From a virus: 64,000 bases of DNA. The stretch lies in the IMG/VR virus record IMGVR_UViG_3300035698_022838, positions 62,001-126,000 of that record. One strand, 5' to 3'. Position 1 is the first letter of the stretch. Every line of letters begins with the position of its first letter. Below the pieces are notes generated by a model. It made no database searches, was not told where the DNA came from, and worked only from the letters and a program-made list of their open reading frames with translations. The translations under genes were made by a program, and so were the position numbers. Shown here piece by piece: positions 37,428 through 44,443 of this stretch.

Positions 37428-38324
37428 TTAAAACCCTATAGAACTAAGACCAGACACTAGATCCATTACTTTTTCATATTCCTTAGGAATTATTATATCT
37501 TTTCTAATATCTGCAAAATCTTCATTATTCCACATATCTTTAAGCATTATTATAACCCTACCTGGATTTAACTTAAGTTCTTTATTGAAATAATCAGGGT
37601 CCAATAAACTTAAAATAAGATCACTCGCTCTTTTCTTATCACTAATTTCGATATGGTATCCAGTTTCATAGTAATCAGTATCAATATTTCCATTAAGTAT
37701 ACGTAACCATGTTTCTATATTCCACCCAAATTCTTTATCTGGACGTATTAAAAAAGCATCACATTGAAACATTCCACCAATTTCATTTGGTGCTCCTTTA
37801 AGCGAGATCAAGCTATTACCGAAACACGAAAAATCTCCACCAACTTTATCTGGTGCTCCCTCTAAATTAATTAAATTATTTTCATAACAAAGAAAATCCC
37901 CAGGAACCTCTAGTGGTGCTCCTTTTAGTGTGGCTAGCTTATTGTTGGAGCAATCAAATAGATCACCCATATACTTTTTAGGAGACCCATCTAAAGTAGT
38001 TAGCATATTACTAGAACAATTAAACCATCCACCAACATATTCGGGTGCACAATCTAAAGAAATTAAATCTCTCTCGTAACAATTAAAATGTTCAGTAACC
38101 TGTCCAAATTTTATACCTTTTATCTTTCCAAACCAAACCATCTTTCCCTTGCTATTAGCAAAATCAAAGCTACCCTTTATATCTATAGTTCCATCAAGAT
38201 TTTCTTTCCAGGTTCCTGTTGTGCATTTATTCAGAAAATTAACTTGCCTTTTAGTTAGGTTACTATTTTCTTCAGTTGAATAGTTTTCGTATAATTTTAT
38301 ATGTTTCATATTCATTTTATTCAT
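37428..38324 (-). CDS. Leucine-rich-like repeat protein with CTS-like start, flanked by direct repeats (298 aa)
   Basis: Residues about 85-200 hold five or more repeats of about 20 residues, each with L-x-G/C-AP or L-x-GSP, then V/M-G-G/D-x-F-x-C-x-x-N-x-L (for example LKGAPLEVPGDFLCYENNLI and LEGAPDKVGGDFSCFGNSLI). This is a leucine-rich-like solenoid with regular Cys and Asn positions. The C-terminus (LNPGRVIIMLKDMWNNEDFA; DIIIPKEYEKVMDLV) is homologous to the 334-aa protein at 21894-22898. ATG 38324 overlaps the upstream stop by 1 nt (TAATG); a later ATG at 38309 gives MKHIKLYENY, the capsid-targeting-like form. Function is unknown. Confidence 0.65.
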   Translation of the reverse strand: MNKMNMKHIKLYENYSTEENSNLTKRQVNFLNKCTTGTWKENLDGTIDIKGSFDFANSKGKMVWFGKIKGIKFGQVTEHFNCYERDLISLDCAPEYVGGWFNCSSNMLTTLDGSPKKYMGDLFDCSNNKLATLKGAPLEVPGDFLCYENNLINLEGAPDKVGGDFSCFGNSLISLKGAPNEIGGMFQCDAFLIRPDKEFGWNIETWLRILNGNIDTDYYETGYHIEISDKKRASDLILSLLDPDYFNKELKLNPGRVIIMLKDMWNNEDFADIRKDIIIPKEYEKVMDLVSGLSSIGF

Positions 38325-38357
38325 TATGCTTTTGTTGCAAACTTTTGGCGTGCGTTG
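38324..38357. repeat. Direct repeat, upstream copy (3' end of the 308-aa gene)
   Basis: This copy is the coding 3' end of the 308-aa gene and pairs with 37381-37414. Confidence 0.85.
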
Positions 38358-39250
38358 GTATACATCTCCTCGATATGTGCCTCGGGGATTGTATTCTTTA
38401 ACATTTCCATGACTTGCTTAAGTTCTTTGGATTCTGTTTCGTGTCTAGATTTAATAGTATCTGATGCCTCATCATTTATGTCCCATTTATGATATTTAAA
38501 CAACTGCATCAGATGATCTACAAGGCCTCTTTGTTGTATTTCTGAATCGTGACCTAAACCAACTTTAATTAGATAAGATGTACTTGGACTACTTAATGCA
38601 TCATGTAAAGAATCATGTTCGCACTCATGAACACCACTTTTAGTTCTAAATTTAAAGCATGTTTTTCCACCTTTCTTTTTCATAGTAACAGCTGGATGTA
38701 TTTCATTCTCATTGGTATAAACTCTAAATCCTTTGAATGGATCTAATTTATCTCTTTTAGTTAGTTCTACTTGCATACCATTATCAAGATCAAGTTCATA
38801 TATGCCATTTGAAGTTTCCATAAATGATTTTGAGTTTGATTGTATTCCTAATAAATCACAAAGTATATTTGCATCTTCTTCAATATTATTGATTTTATCA
38901 TCAGACCTAAACATATCTTCTATATAGGATTCTACAAAAGTATCAAATGAATCAGAATTCTCTTGAGTTTTAAACCAATTCATATCAGTTTTAATATTGA
39001 CAACATCAAACTCTGGTGATGATTCATCAATATCACAACATTTTTCTGGTATCGAAACTGAATTGTTTCTGTACTTCATTGCAACATTACCATCATTAAT
39101 ACCATAGGATAAATGCTTCTCTCCTTTCTTAGGTATTCTAATCTTTAACGTATTATCATCTAATGGTCCTATTATACCAATATCACTTTTTCCTTGCATC
39201 TTTGATTCATTTATGCTGGAATATTCAGAAAAATAATATATTTTATTCAT
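38324..39250 (-). CDS. Hypothetical capsid-internal protein candidate with CTS-like N-terminus (308 aa)
   Basis: ATG 39250 (MNKIYYFSEYSSINE) overlaps the upstream stop by 8 nt, a spacing used repeatedly here; an earlier ATG at 39271 would extend far into the previous gene. The N-terminus fits the aromatic-rich peptide ending in INE, with possible cleavage after E15. Residues about 195-240 (VTMKKKGGKTCFKFRTKSG) look like a small beta domain, and the C-terminus is helical (HETESKELKQVMEMLKN). No family is recognised. Its last 11 codons are repeated downstream of the next gene. Confidence 0.6.
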   Translation of the reverse strand: MNKIYYFSEYSSINESKMQGKSDIGIIGPLDDNTLKIRIPKKGEKHLSYGINDGNVAMKYRNNSVSIPEKCCDIDESSPEFDVVNIKTDMNWFKTQENSDSFDTFVESYIEDMFRSDDKINNIEEDANILCDLLGIQSNSKSFMETSNGIYELDLDNGMQVELTKRDKLDPFKGFRVYTNENEIHPAVTMKKKGGKTCFKFRTKSGVHECEHDSLHDALSSPSTSYLIKVGLGHDSEIQQRGLVDHLMQLFKYHKWDINDEASDTIKSRHETESKELKQVMEMLKNTIPEAHIEEMYTNARQKFATKA

Positions 39251-39680
39251 TTTCTCCAAAAAAGACCTCAATTCTAAAATCCTTAGGATTCATAGATTTT
39301 TTCATATCTATAACTGCTTTGGATGGTTTAGATGGTATGAGTTTACTTAATTTTCTACAGTGAACAGAAGAAAGCGGAATATTCTCATCAGGTACAATAT
39401 CTAATTCAATTTCATTAGGTTCATTGGGATAATCATCTGTTTTAATTTCTAGTTCTATATTATTAATCTGGAAATTAATGTCATTGATACCTTTCTTGTT
39501 TCTGTCTATAGAAATTGTATATTCAACCTCACAATCAAGTCCATCTATATCAGAAACTTCAGGTGGACGGTTTATAACATCAACATCTAGATATTCTAAT
39601 TCGCAGGAAAAAGTATATTCGCTAGTAACTTTTTTCTTATTGTCACTATTATATGATTCATAGTCGTAGATTCTCGGCAT
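39243..39680 (-). CDS. Hypothetical protein, acidic (145 aa)
   Basis: It starts MPRIYDYESYNSDNKK and is dominated by Asp/Glu/Ile/Asn strands (CEVEYTISIDRNKKGIND; IELEIKTDDYPNEPNEIEL). No family is recognised. It is first in the group reading into the 308-aa and repeat-protein genes, behind a promoter candidate at 39707-39714, and divergent from the plus-strand gene at 39793. Confidence 0.6.
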   Translation of the reverse strand: MPRIYDYESYNSDNKKKVTSEYTFSCELEYLDVDVINRPPEVSDIDGLDCEVEYTISIDRNKKGINDINFQINNIELEIKTDDYPNEPNEIELDIVPDENIPLSSVHCRKLSKLIPSKPSKAVIDMKKSMNPKDFRIEVFFGENE

Positions 39681-39706
39681 TTCGAATGTTCACTTTTTTT
39701 ATGTAT

Positions 39707-39714
39707 TATATATC
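39707..39714 (-). promoter_or_regulatory. Candidate late promoter core upstream of the 145-aa gene
   Basis: Core GATATATA in context GTGAGATATATAATAC, 26 nt before ATG 39680, in a 112-nt divergent gap. Confidence 0.55.
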
Positions 39715-39792
39715 TCACTCAATTTTTTATTATTTAAAAGTCATCAACAATCCAATATTGTCAATATATAAGACGAATATAAATAGTACACC

Positions 39793-40524
39793 ATGAAAGA
39801 ACTTAAACCCGAATGGTTCATCCAGCATCCAATAGATCAGGAGCATAAGCAGTACATTTTATTAGACTTCTTAAAAAGTGTAAATTCTGATATCAAAAAA
39901 GATGACATCTATCATCCAATCAAAAAGATACTTACGATCATAAATGAAATTTCAATTGCAAAAAAATTTATAAAAGATGGTATGAAAAGAATTGACGTAA
40001 ACCAATCATCAAGAACTAATGATATGTTGGATAAGATTAAAAAAATCCAATTATCACAAGAAGAAAAAATAGAAGTACATGGAATTATAGATTCATCACT
40101 TGACATTCTGTATAAATATGCAGAATTAGGAATGGATTTATGGAAAAACGCAGAAGATCGGATTAGTATATTTGAACTTGATAATCCAATAAATGCAGAA
40201 AGATCTATAGATTTTGGGTTTCTAGTTTTTAGAAATATGGTTAATGACGAATTACTAGCCTATTTCTGGCAAAATGGAAATCTTAATGCTGATGCAGTAG
40301 GTACTGTTATGAAAAAAGTATCTATGATAAATCCACGTTTTTCATTGTCATATGATTTTATAGCACATGAACTAACGCAATCAATAGATATTAATAGTAA
40401 ATTTTCACCAAGAGTAACAATAGTAGAAATTGCAGAAGACTTCGGAGAAGATTCAGTTATAATAAAGATTGCAAAAGAGATCTTTATGAATGAAATGTCA
40501 TCTAATAAAGAAATGGAAAGATAA
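39793..40524 (+). CDS. Hypothetical helical protein (243 aa)
   Basis: One of four plus-strand genes. It is almost wholly helical and charged (SVNSDIKKDDIYHPIKKILT; MLDKIKKIQLSQEEKIEV), with a central segment FGFLVFRNMVNDELLAYFW. There is no signal peptide, membrane segment or known motif. It ends 2 nt from the stop of the convergent glycosyltransferase-like gene. Opposite orientation to the late genes suggests different timing, possibly middle or early expression. Confidence 0.6.
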   Translation: MKELKPEWFIQHPIDQEHKQYILLDFLKSVNSDIKKDDIYHPIKKILTIINEISIAKKFIKDGMKRIDVNQSSRTNDMLDKIKKIQLSQEEKIEVHGIIDSSLDILYKYAELGMDLWKNAEDRISIFELDNPINAERSIDFGFLVFRNMVNDELLAYFWQNGNLNADAVGTVMKKVSMINPRFSLSYDFIAHELTQSIDINSKFSPRVTIVEIAEDFGEDSVIIKIAKEIFMNEMSSNKEMER

Positions 40525-40526
40525 TT

Positions 40527-41198
40527 TTATTTTTTATCTCTCCATACATTATCTATTAAAGAAATACCCTCGTGTTGTGATGCAAGTTTCTTTTTGATTA
40601 TACCAAACCTACGGTTATCCATGGTCCAAAATGCTTCATTAAACCATATATCTGGGCTATCCCAAGATAACTTATCTAATGCATTTAATATAATATTTCT
40701 TGATGATTGAGGTAACATTATACAATGTGCTAATATAATCTTATTTGTTATATAAAAGTCTGGGTAATTATCATCAAATCCAAGTATAGGTGACTGTAAA
40801 AACGTACCAACATGCGTATCTCCCAATGATAGGTATGCTAAATTGTTAAAGTCAGCAAAAGCGATAGCCTCTTCTACCTTTTTAATGAACGTCAAATAAT
40901 CGGTTTCTAATATACAATCACATTCACATAGCATTAAGGCATCAATGTCATCTGTGAAATTATCAATTATTGCTTTCTTAAAAGATTGGAATGCACCATA
41001 GTGTCCAGGTCCATGGTTGGTTGCTTCAGAAAACGTTATTGCAGCAGGATCTTTCCAATCATCGCCATGATATCTCTCATTGAGTTGCATAATATATTCC
41101 ATTCCCGCTTTCGCGCCTAAAGGAGCTAATGATCTAATAGATGCTGTTTCTCTAGCATCATCAGGTTCAGTTAGTATATGTACTAGTTTTATATTCAT
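40527..41198 (-). CDS. Possible glycosyltransferase, GT-A-like (223 aa)
   Basis: I chose ATG 41198 (MNIKLVHILTEPDD); an upstream in-frame TTG at 41216 lies in the terminator T-run. The opening strand, the helix with FQSFKKAIIDNF and then ALMLCECDCILETDYLTF fit a GT-A fold with a D-x-D-like acidic motif (E-C-D). A late segment, DIWFNEAFWTMDNRRFGIIK, resembles acceptor-side loops. Large phages often carry such enzymes to glycosylate DNA, virion or host surface. Donor and acceptor are unknown and the assignment is by pattern only. Confidence 0.45.
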   Translation of the reverse strand: MNIKLVHILTEPDDARETASIRSLAPLGAKAGMEYIMQLNERYHGDDWKDPAAITFSEATNHGPGHYGAFQSFKKAIIDNFTDDIDALMLCECDCILETDYLTFIKKVEEAIAFADFNNLAYLSLGDTHVGTFLQSPILGFDDNYPDFYITNKIILAHCIMLPQSSRNIILNALDKLSWDSPDIWFNEAFWTMDNRRFGIIKKKLASQHEGISLIDNVWRDKK

Positions 41199-41219
41199 TT
41201 TATATTTATACCACAAAAA

Positions 41220-41247
41220 AAAGACAAGTTTCGATAAACTTGTCTTT
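41220..41247 (-). terminator. Rho-independent terminator after the 116-aa gene
   Basis: A perfect 12-bp stem (AAAGACAAGTTT / AAACTTGTCTTT) with a 4-nt loop, followed on the minus strand by eight T. It ends the transcript containing the 231-aa and 116-aa genes. Confidence 0.9.
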
Positions 41248-41269
41248 GTATATACTGATTAAAAAAAAA

Positions 41270-41620
41270 TTATTCGAAATCCTCTAAACTAATAATAGTT
41301 GATTCATTCACTGTACTTTCATTTTCATTAGTGGCGCTACCAGTTTCTGGTAATCCAGGACCTCCAATCGCATTAATATATTCTCTATCTTTACTTGCAT
41401 TATATCCTGGAACTTCTATACCAGCTTTTTCTGGATTAAATATAGCATCTGCATACCCAACCCAATCATAAGCAGGTTCCCTTTTAATTTTATGTAATCC
41501 TGTCCTTTCTTCGCTAGTTTGATTTTCCTTAGAAAGGGGTTTGAAATTCTCATCATGTACCTTTGCTTTGAATTGATCAAAGTCTAGTAATTCTCTTTTT
41601 GAAACGTCGTTTATATTCAT
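41270..41620 (-). CDS. Hypothetical protein, possible internal protein (116 aa)
   Basis: The N-terminus (RELLDFDQFKAKVHDENFKP) loosely fits the aromatic-x-x-aromatic then x-D-E pattern of the candidate targeting peptides, and VNES occurs near the C-terminus. The middle is polar, with YDWVGYADAIFNPEKAGIEV. No family is recognised. It follows the 231-aa internal protein by 14 nt and is closed by a strong terminator. Confidence 0.55.
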   Translation of the reverse strand: MNINDVSKRELLDFDQFKAKVHDENFKPLSKENQTSEERTGLHKIKREPAYDWVGYADAIFNPEKAGIEVPGYNASKDREYINAIGGPGLPETGSATNENESTVNESTIISLEDFE

Positions 41621-41634
41621 AGTTGTATTTTTTA

Positions 41635-42330
41635 TTAATCACCCAAACTTTTACCATCGGTAGTACCTAGTGAATTTTTACTTCCTCCGCCTATAGAACT
41701 TAGCTTATTCATAAAAGTAGTTAATATATTTTCAGGCTCTGCTTGTTTAGAGGTTAATTTAGTTCCCTTCTTTTCCATTTCATCTCTTAGTGTCCTAGCC
41801 ATTTTACTTTTTTCTCCACCATCTAACGATTTTACAAAATCGTCGCCAGTGGTTGGTTTAAAATCACCAAACACACCAAGATAAAAAGCTTCAAGTTTTT
41901 CTCTAAATTCTGCTTTTTTGGTCTCGTTGCTGAACATTTCAGCAATTGTTCTATATAGATAACCAGTTGGATCAATCCCTAAATTCTCAGCAATACCATC
42001 TAAACCTTTTTCAACTAAAAATTCCATAGTAGCATCAGCAGCCTTTGGTGCTAAATATTCTGGTTTTGCTTTTGCACCAAACATAATAGGAACGAAATCC
42101 ATTATAGGTATCTGTTCCACAAAGTTTTGTACTAGTTTACTGAAAATGGAGGTTTCCATTATACCAAGGTGACTAAGAAGAAATGCTGAGATCTTACCTT
42201 TAATAACATCAGTGATTGAATCATACCCTTTACCTAATAGGGTACCAATGTTATCAAACAGACCTTCATCTAATCTAGTTTCTGGATCCAACTTACGAAA
42301 GTCGTTGAAATTCTTTATATTATTATTCAT
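41635..42330 (-). CDS. Candidate capsid-internal protein with CTS-like N-terminus (231 aa)
   Basis: The N-terminus NIKNFNDFRKLDPETRLDEG has the F-x-x-F core and an LDE motif, with possible cleavage after E22. The mature part begins with helices (IGTLLGKGYDSITDVIKGKI, then FLLSHLGIMETSIFSKLVQN), hydrophobic and amphipathic, then ends in a polar Gly/Ser tail. No enzyme motif is seen. It is first behind a promoter candidate at 42351-42358 and cotranscribed with the 116-aa gene. Confidence 0.6.
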   Translation of the reverse strand: MNNNIKNFNDFRKLDPETRLDEGLFDNIGTLLGKGYDSITDVIKGKISAFLLSHLGIMETSIFSKLVQNFVEQIPIMDFVPIMFGAKAKPEYLAPKAADATMEFLVEKGLDGIAENLGIDPTGYLYRTIAEMFSNETKKAEFREKLEAFYLGVFGDFKPTTGDDFVKSLDGGEKSKMARTLRDEMEKKGTKLTSKQAEPENILTTFMNKLSSIGGGSKNSLGTTDGKSLGD

Positions 42331-42350
42331 TAGATAGAATTCTTTTTCTT

Positions 42351-42358
42351 TATATATC
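42351..42358 (-). promoter_or_regulatory. Candidate late promoter core upstream of the 231-aa internal protein
   Basis: Core GATATATA in context GATAGATATATAAAGA, 20 nt before ATG 42330, in the 53-nt gap after the asparagine synthetase stop. Confidence 0.55.
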
Positions 42359-42383
42359 TATCCTTGAATAAATTATTTGGTCT

Positions 42384-43778
42384 TTATTCGGTGTATAAAT
42401 TAACCGCTTTGTATCGATATGCTATCTTATCAGCTTTTATTTGTGGATTCTTGAGAGCTTCTTTTTTCCTGCTTACAATTTCTTCAGGTAATAAAGGACC
42501 AAATGTATCCTTTAATATCTTTTTGTCAGTTCTCCATTCCAAAGGTAAATGTAAAGCAAACCTAATAATATCGAGATTTAAGAATGGACTACGTAGCTCT
42601 AATGTATGTGCCATAGACATCTTATCAAGTCTTGGTAAATGATAATACGTAAGCTCTTCGAAAATGTCGGATTTCTGAGAATCGTATTCGTGGATTCTTT
42701 TATACCCACCAAATGATTCATCTGCACCATCCCCGCTAAGTACAATACGATAACCACCAAATCTTTTCACTGCATCAAACAAATGATATTGAGGAAGAAC
42801 AGATCCTAAATCAATTGGGCTTTCGTTCCATTTCTTATAGATTTCTACGTTCTTGGAATCATCCATATGGTAATCAAGAAAAGATACTTCGGTATCTAAG
42901 TACTTGGATAGTAATTCAACATATTCTCGTTCACCATTTTCAATACTAAACCACCTAACATCTGCTTTCATTTGATGTAAAATAGCAGCAATAATCGATG
43001 AATCTAAACCACCAGAGATCAAAAGTGATATTGGATAGTCTTTTGAAACTAATCTATTCTTAACTGCTTCGAACATTTTACCCCATAACCATTCCATATG
43101 GGTTTCATAGTCTGCTCCAATAAGTTCAGCTATAGGAACATCAAAACCTTTATAATATTCTTTGTAAATATTCTTAAACTCAGGAACATCAATATTATAA
43201 GAATAAATATTATTTGGAATGAATCTTTTGATGTCTGAATACATCGTGCGATCATCAGTATTATATCCCCATTTTCTAATGGTACTAACTAAGGTTTCAT
43301 CCTTAGTAGAATTATCATACACTAAACCTTTAACTTCTGAGCAAACTTCACCCATAGCATTATAATAAAGGCATTTCTTACCAAGTGGATCTGTGAAAAC
43401 TATTAGATCATTAGTATTCGCATCCCATATTGTTATCGCCCAAAAACCATCCCATGTTTGAATTTCTGGTAAAAACATACTACAAAACATTTCAAATGAT
43501 CCACCTTTATATCTTCCAAATAGATTACATAGATATTCTATATCAGATGCAAATTGGCTGGTGTCATAGTTGAATATCTCACCATTAAACATTAGATAAA
43601 TACCAGGGGAAACTTCTTTTGGCTGATTCCATTCATCATGATCTGCAGTTTGAATAGGTAATCTATGATGACATAAAAGAAGATCATTCATAAAAATGGA
43701 GGATTTTTCAGTTCCTCTATGTTTTATTGAGGCTATTCTTTCTTCTGTACCATCTCTGGTAATTATAATTCCGCACAT
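42384..43778 (-). CDS. asnB: Asparagine synthetase, glutamine-hydrolysing (464 aa)
   Basis: Both halves of AsnB are present. The class II glutaminase domain starts with the nucleophile Cys2 (MCGIIITRDG), with HRGTEKSS and MFNGEIFNY. The synthetase domain has the PP-loop LLISGGLDSSIIAA and the later LSGDGADESFGGYKR. The enzyme would convert aspartate to asparagine with glutamine and ATP. Length is a little below cellular AsnB (about 550 aa). It is placed among virion and internal-protein genes, 3 nt after the kinase gene. It may refill asparagine for Asn-rich virion proteins, or amidate another substrate; the sequence does not decide. Confidence 0.9.
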   Translation of the reverse strand: MCGIIITRDGTEERIASIKHRGTEKSSIFMNDLLLCHHRLPIQTADHDEWNQPKEVSPGIYLMFNGEIFNYDTSQFASDIEYLCNLFGRYKGGSFEMFCSMFLPEIQTWDGFWAITIWDANTNDLIVFTDPLGKKCLYYNAMGEVCSEVKGLVYDNSTKDETLVSTIRKWGYNTDDRTMYSDIKRFIPNNIYSYNIDVPEFKNIYKEYYKGFDVPIAELIGADYETHMEWLWGKMFEAVKNRLVSKDYPISLLISGGLDSSIIAAILHQMKADVRWFSIENGEREYVELLSKYLDTEVSFLDYHMDDSKNVEIYKKWNESPIDLGSVLPQYHLFDAVKRFGGYRIVLSGDGADESFGGYKRIHEYDSQKSDIFEELTYYHLPRLDKMSMAHTLELRSPFLNLDIIRFALHLPLEWRTDKKILKDTFGPLLPEEIVSRKKEALKNPQIKADKIAYRYKAVNLYTE

Positions 43779-43781
43779 ATA

Positions 43782-44333
43782 TTAAAATAGTTTTTCAAAT
43801 TGTGTTAATACCTTTGTGTCAAAAGTATTCTGTATAAGGTGTGTCTCAATGTTATATGGATGATTAGCTAAAATGTCCCTGAATTTTTCAGATAGTTCTA
43901 TTTCTTTTTGATTACCATCCCAAGAATCCCAATTGTCCTTAGCCCGCGCAATAGCCCCCGCGACTGGGTTTTGTCCACTCACATGTATAATTCTGCAATT
44001 ATCCAATAGGTTCATATCACAGACTAATTTCAATTGTAGCATTGCTTCATCCTCAGAAATCCGTTCAGTCAAAACACCCCAACTAAAAACGCTTATTATA
44101 CCTCGATCAATAACTAGATTATCTTTTATAATACCATCTCGATTTAGTTGTAATAACATGGATTCCTTACCTAGGGCAAATAGATGAGCTCTTTCATCAT
44201 CATTTATTAAACCCAATCCACTAAACCATTCACCAAAGTCATATCTAAACTTCCTGTGGCCACTCATATTGGAATAATAATTTGCTAGAAAAGATTTACC
44301 TGAGCCTCTAGCACCCTCAAATATTGTTAACAT
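43782..44333 (-). CDS. P-loop nucleotide kinase, dNMP/deoxynucleoside-kinase-like (183 aa)
   Basis: Walker A is FEGARGSGKSFLA at residues 5-17, and LVIDRGIISVFSWG around residue 73 resembles the D-R-x segment of thymidylate or deoxynucleoside kinases. A lid-like basic stretch follows (GAIARAKDNWDSW). This suggests phosphorylation of a nucleoside or nucleotide for DNA synthesis; the substrate cannot be named. It overlaps nothing and precedes asnB by 3 nt. No GATATATA core lies upstream, only the terminator of the internal-protein operon. Confidence 0.7.
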   Translation of the reverse strand: MLTIFEGARGSGKSFLANYYSNMSGHRKFRYDFGEWFSGLGLINDDERAHLFALGKESMLLQLNRDGIIKDNLVIDRGIISVFSWGVLTERISEDEAMLQLKLVCDMNLLDNCRIIHVSGQNPVAGAIARAKDNWDSWDGNQKEIELSEKFRDILANHPYNIETHLIQNTFDTKVLTQFEKLF

Positions 44334-44392
44334 AAATAAATTTACTTTATAATTTTACAACTAAAACCAATAATAATTTCGTCACATATTAA

Positions 44393-44418
44393 AAAAGCAG
44401 GAATTAATTCCTGCTTTT
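44393..44418 (-). terminator. Rho-independent terminator of the internal-protein operon
   Basis: A perfect palindrome of two 13-nt arms (AAAAGCAGGAATT / AATTCCTGCTTTT), followed on the minus strand by T-rich sequence. It closes the four-gene operon 44444-49080. Confidence 0.9.
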
Positions 44419-44443
44419 GTTTCATTTAAAATGAGATATACTA

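Noticed and set aside
41199-41216. Upstream TTG start for the glycosyltransferase-like gene (likewise TTG 21855 and TTG 47129)
   Set aside because: The added residues fall in a terminator, hairpin or promoter region, while an ATG a few codons later fits spacing and homology better.
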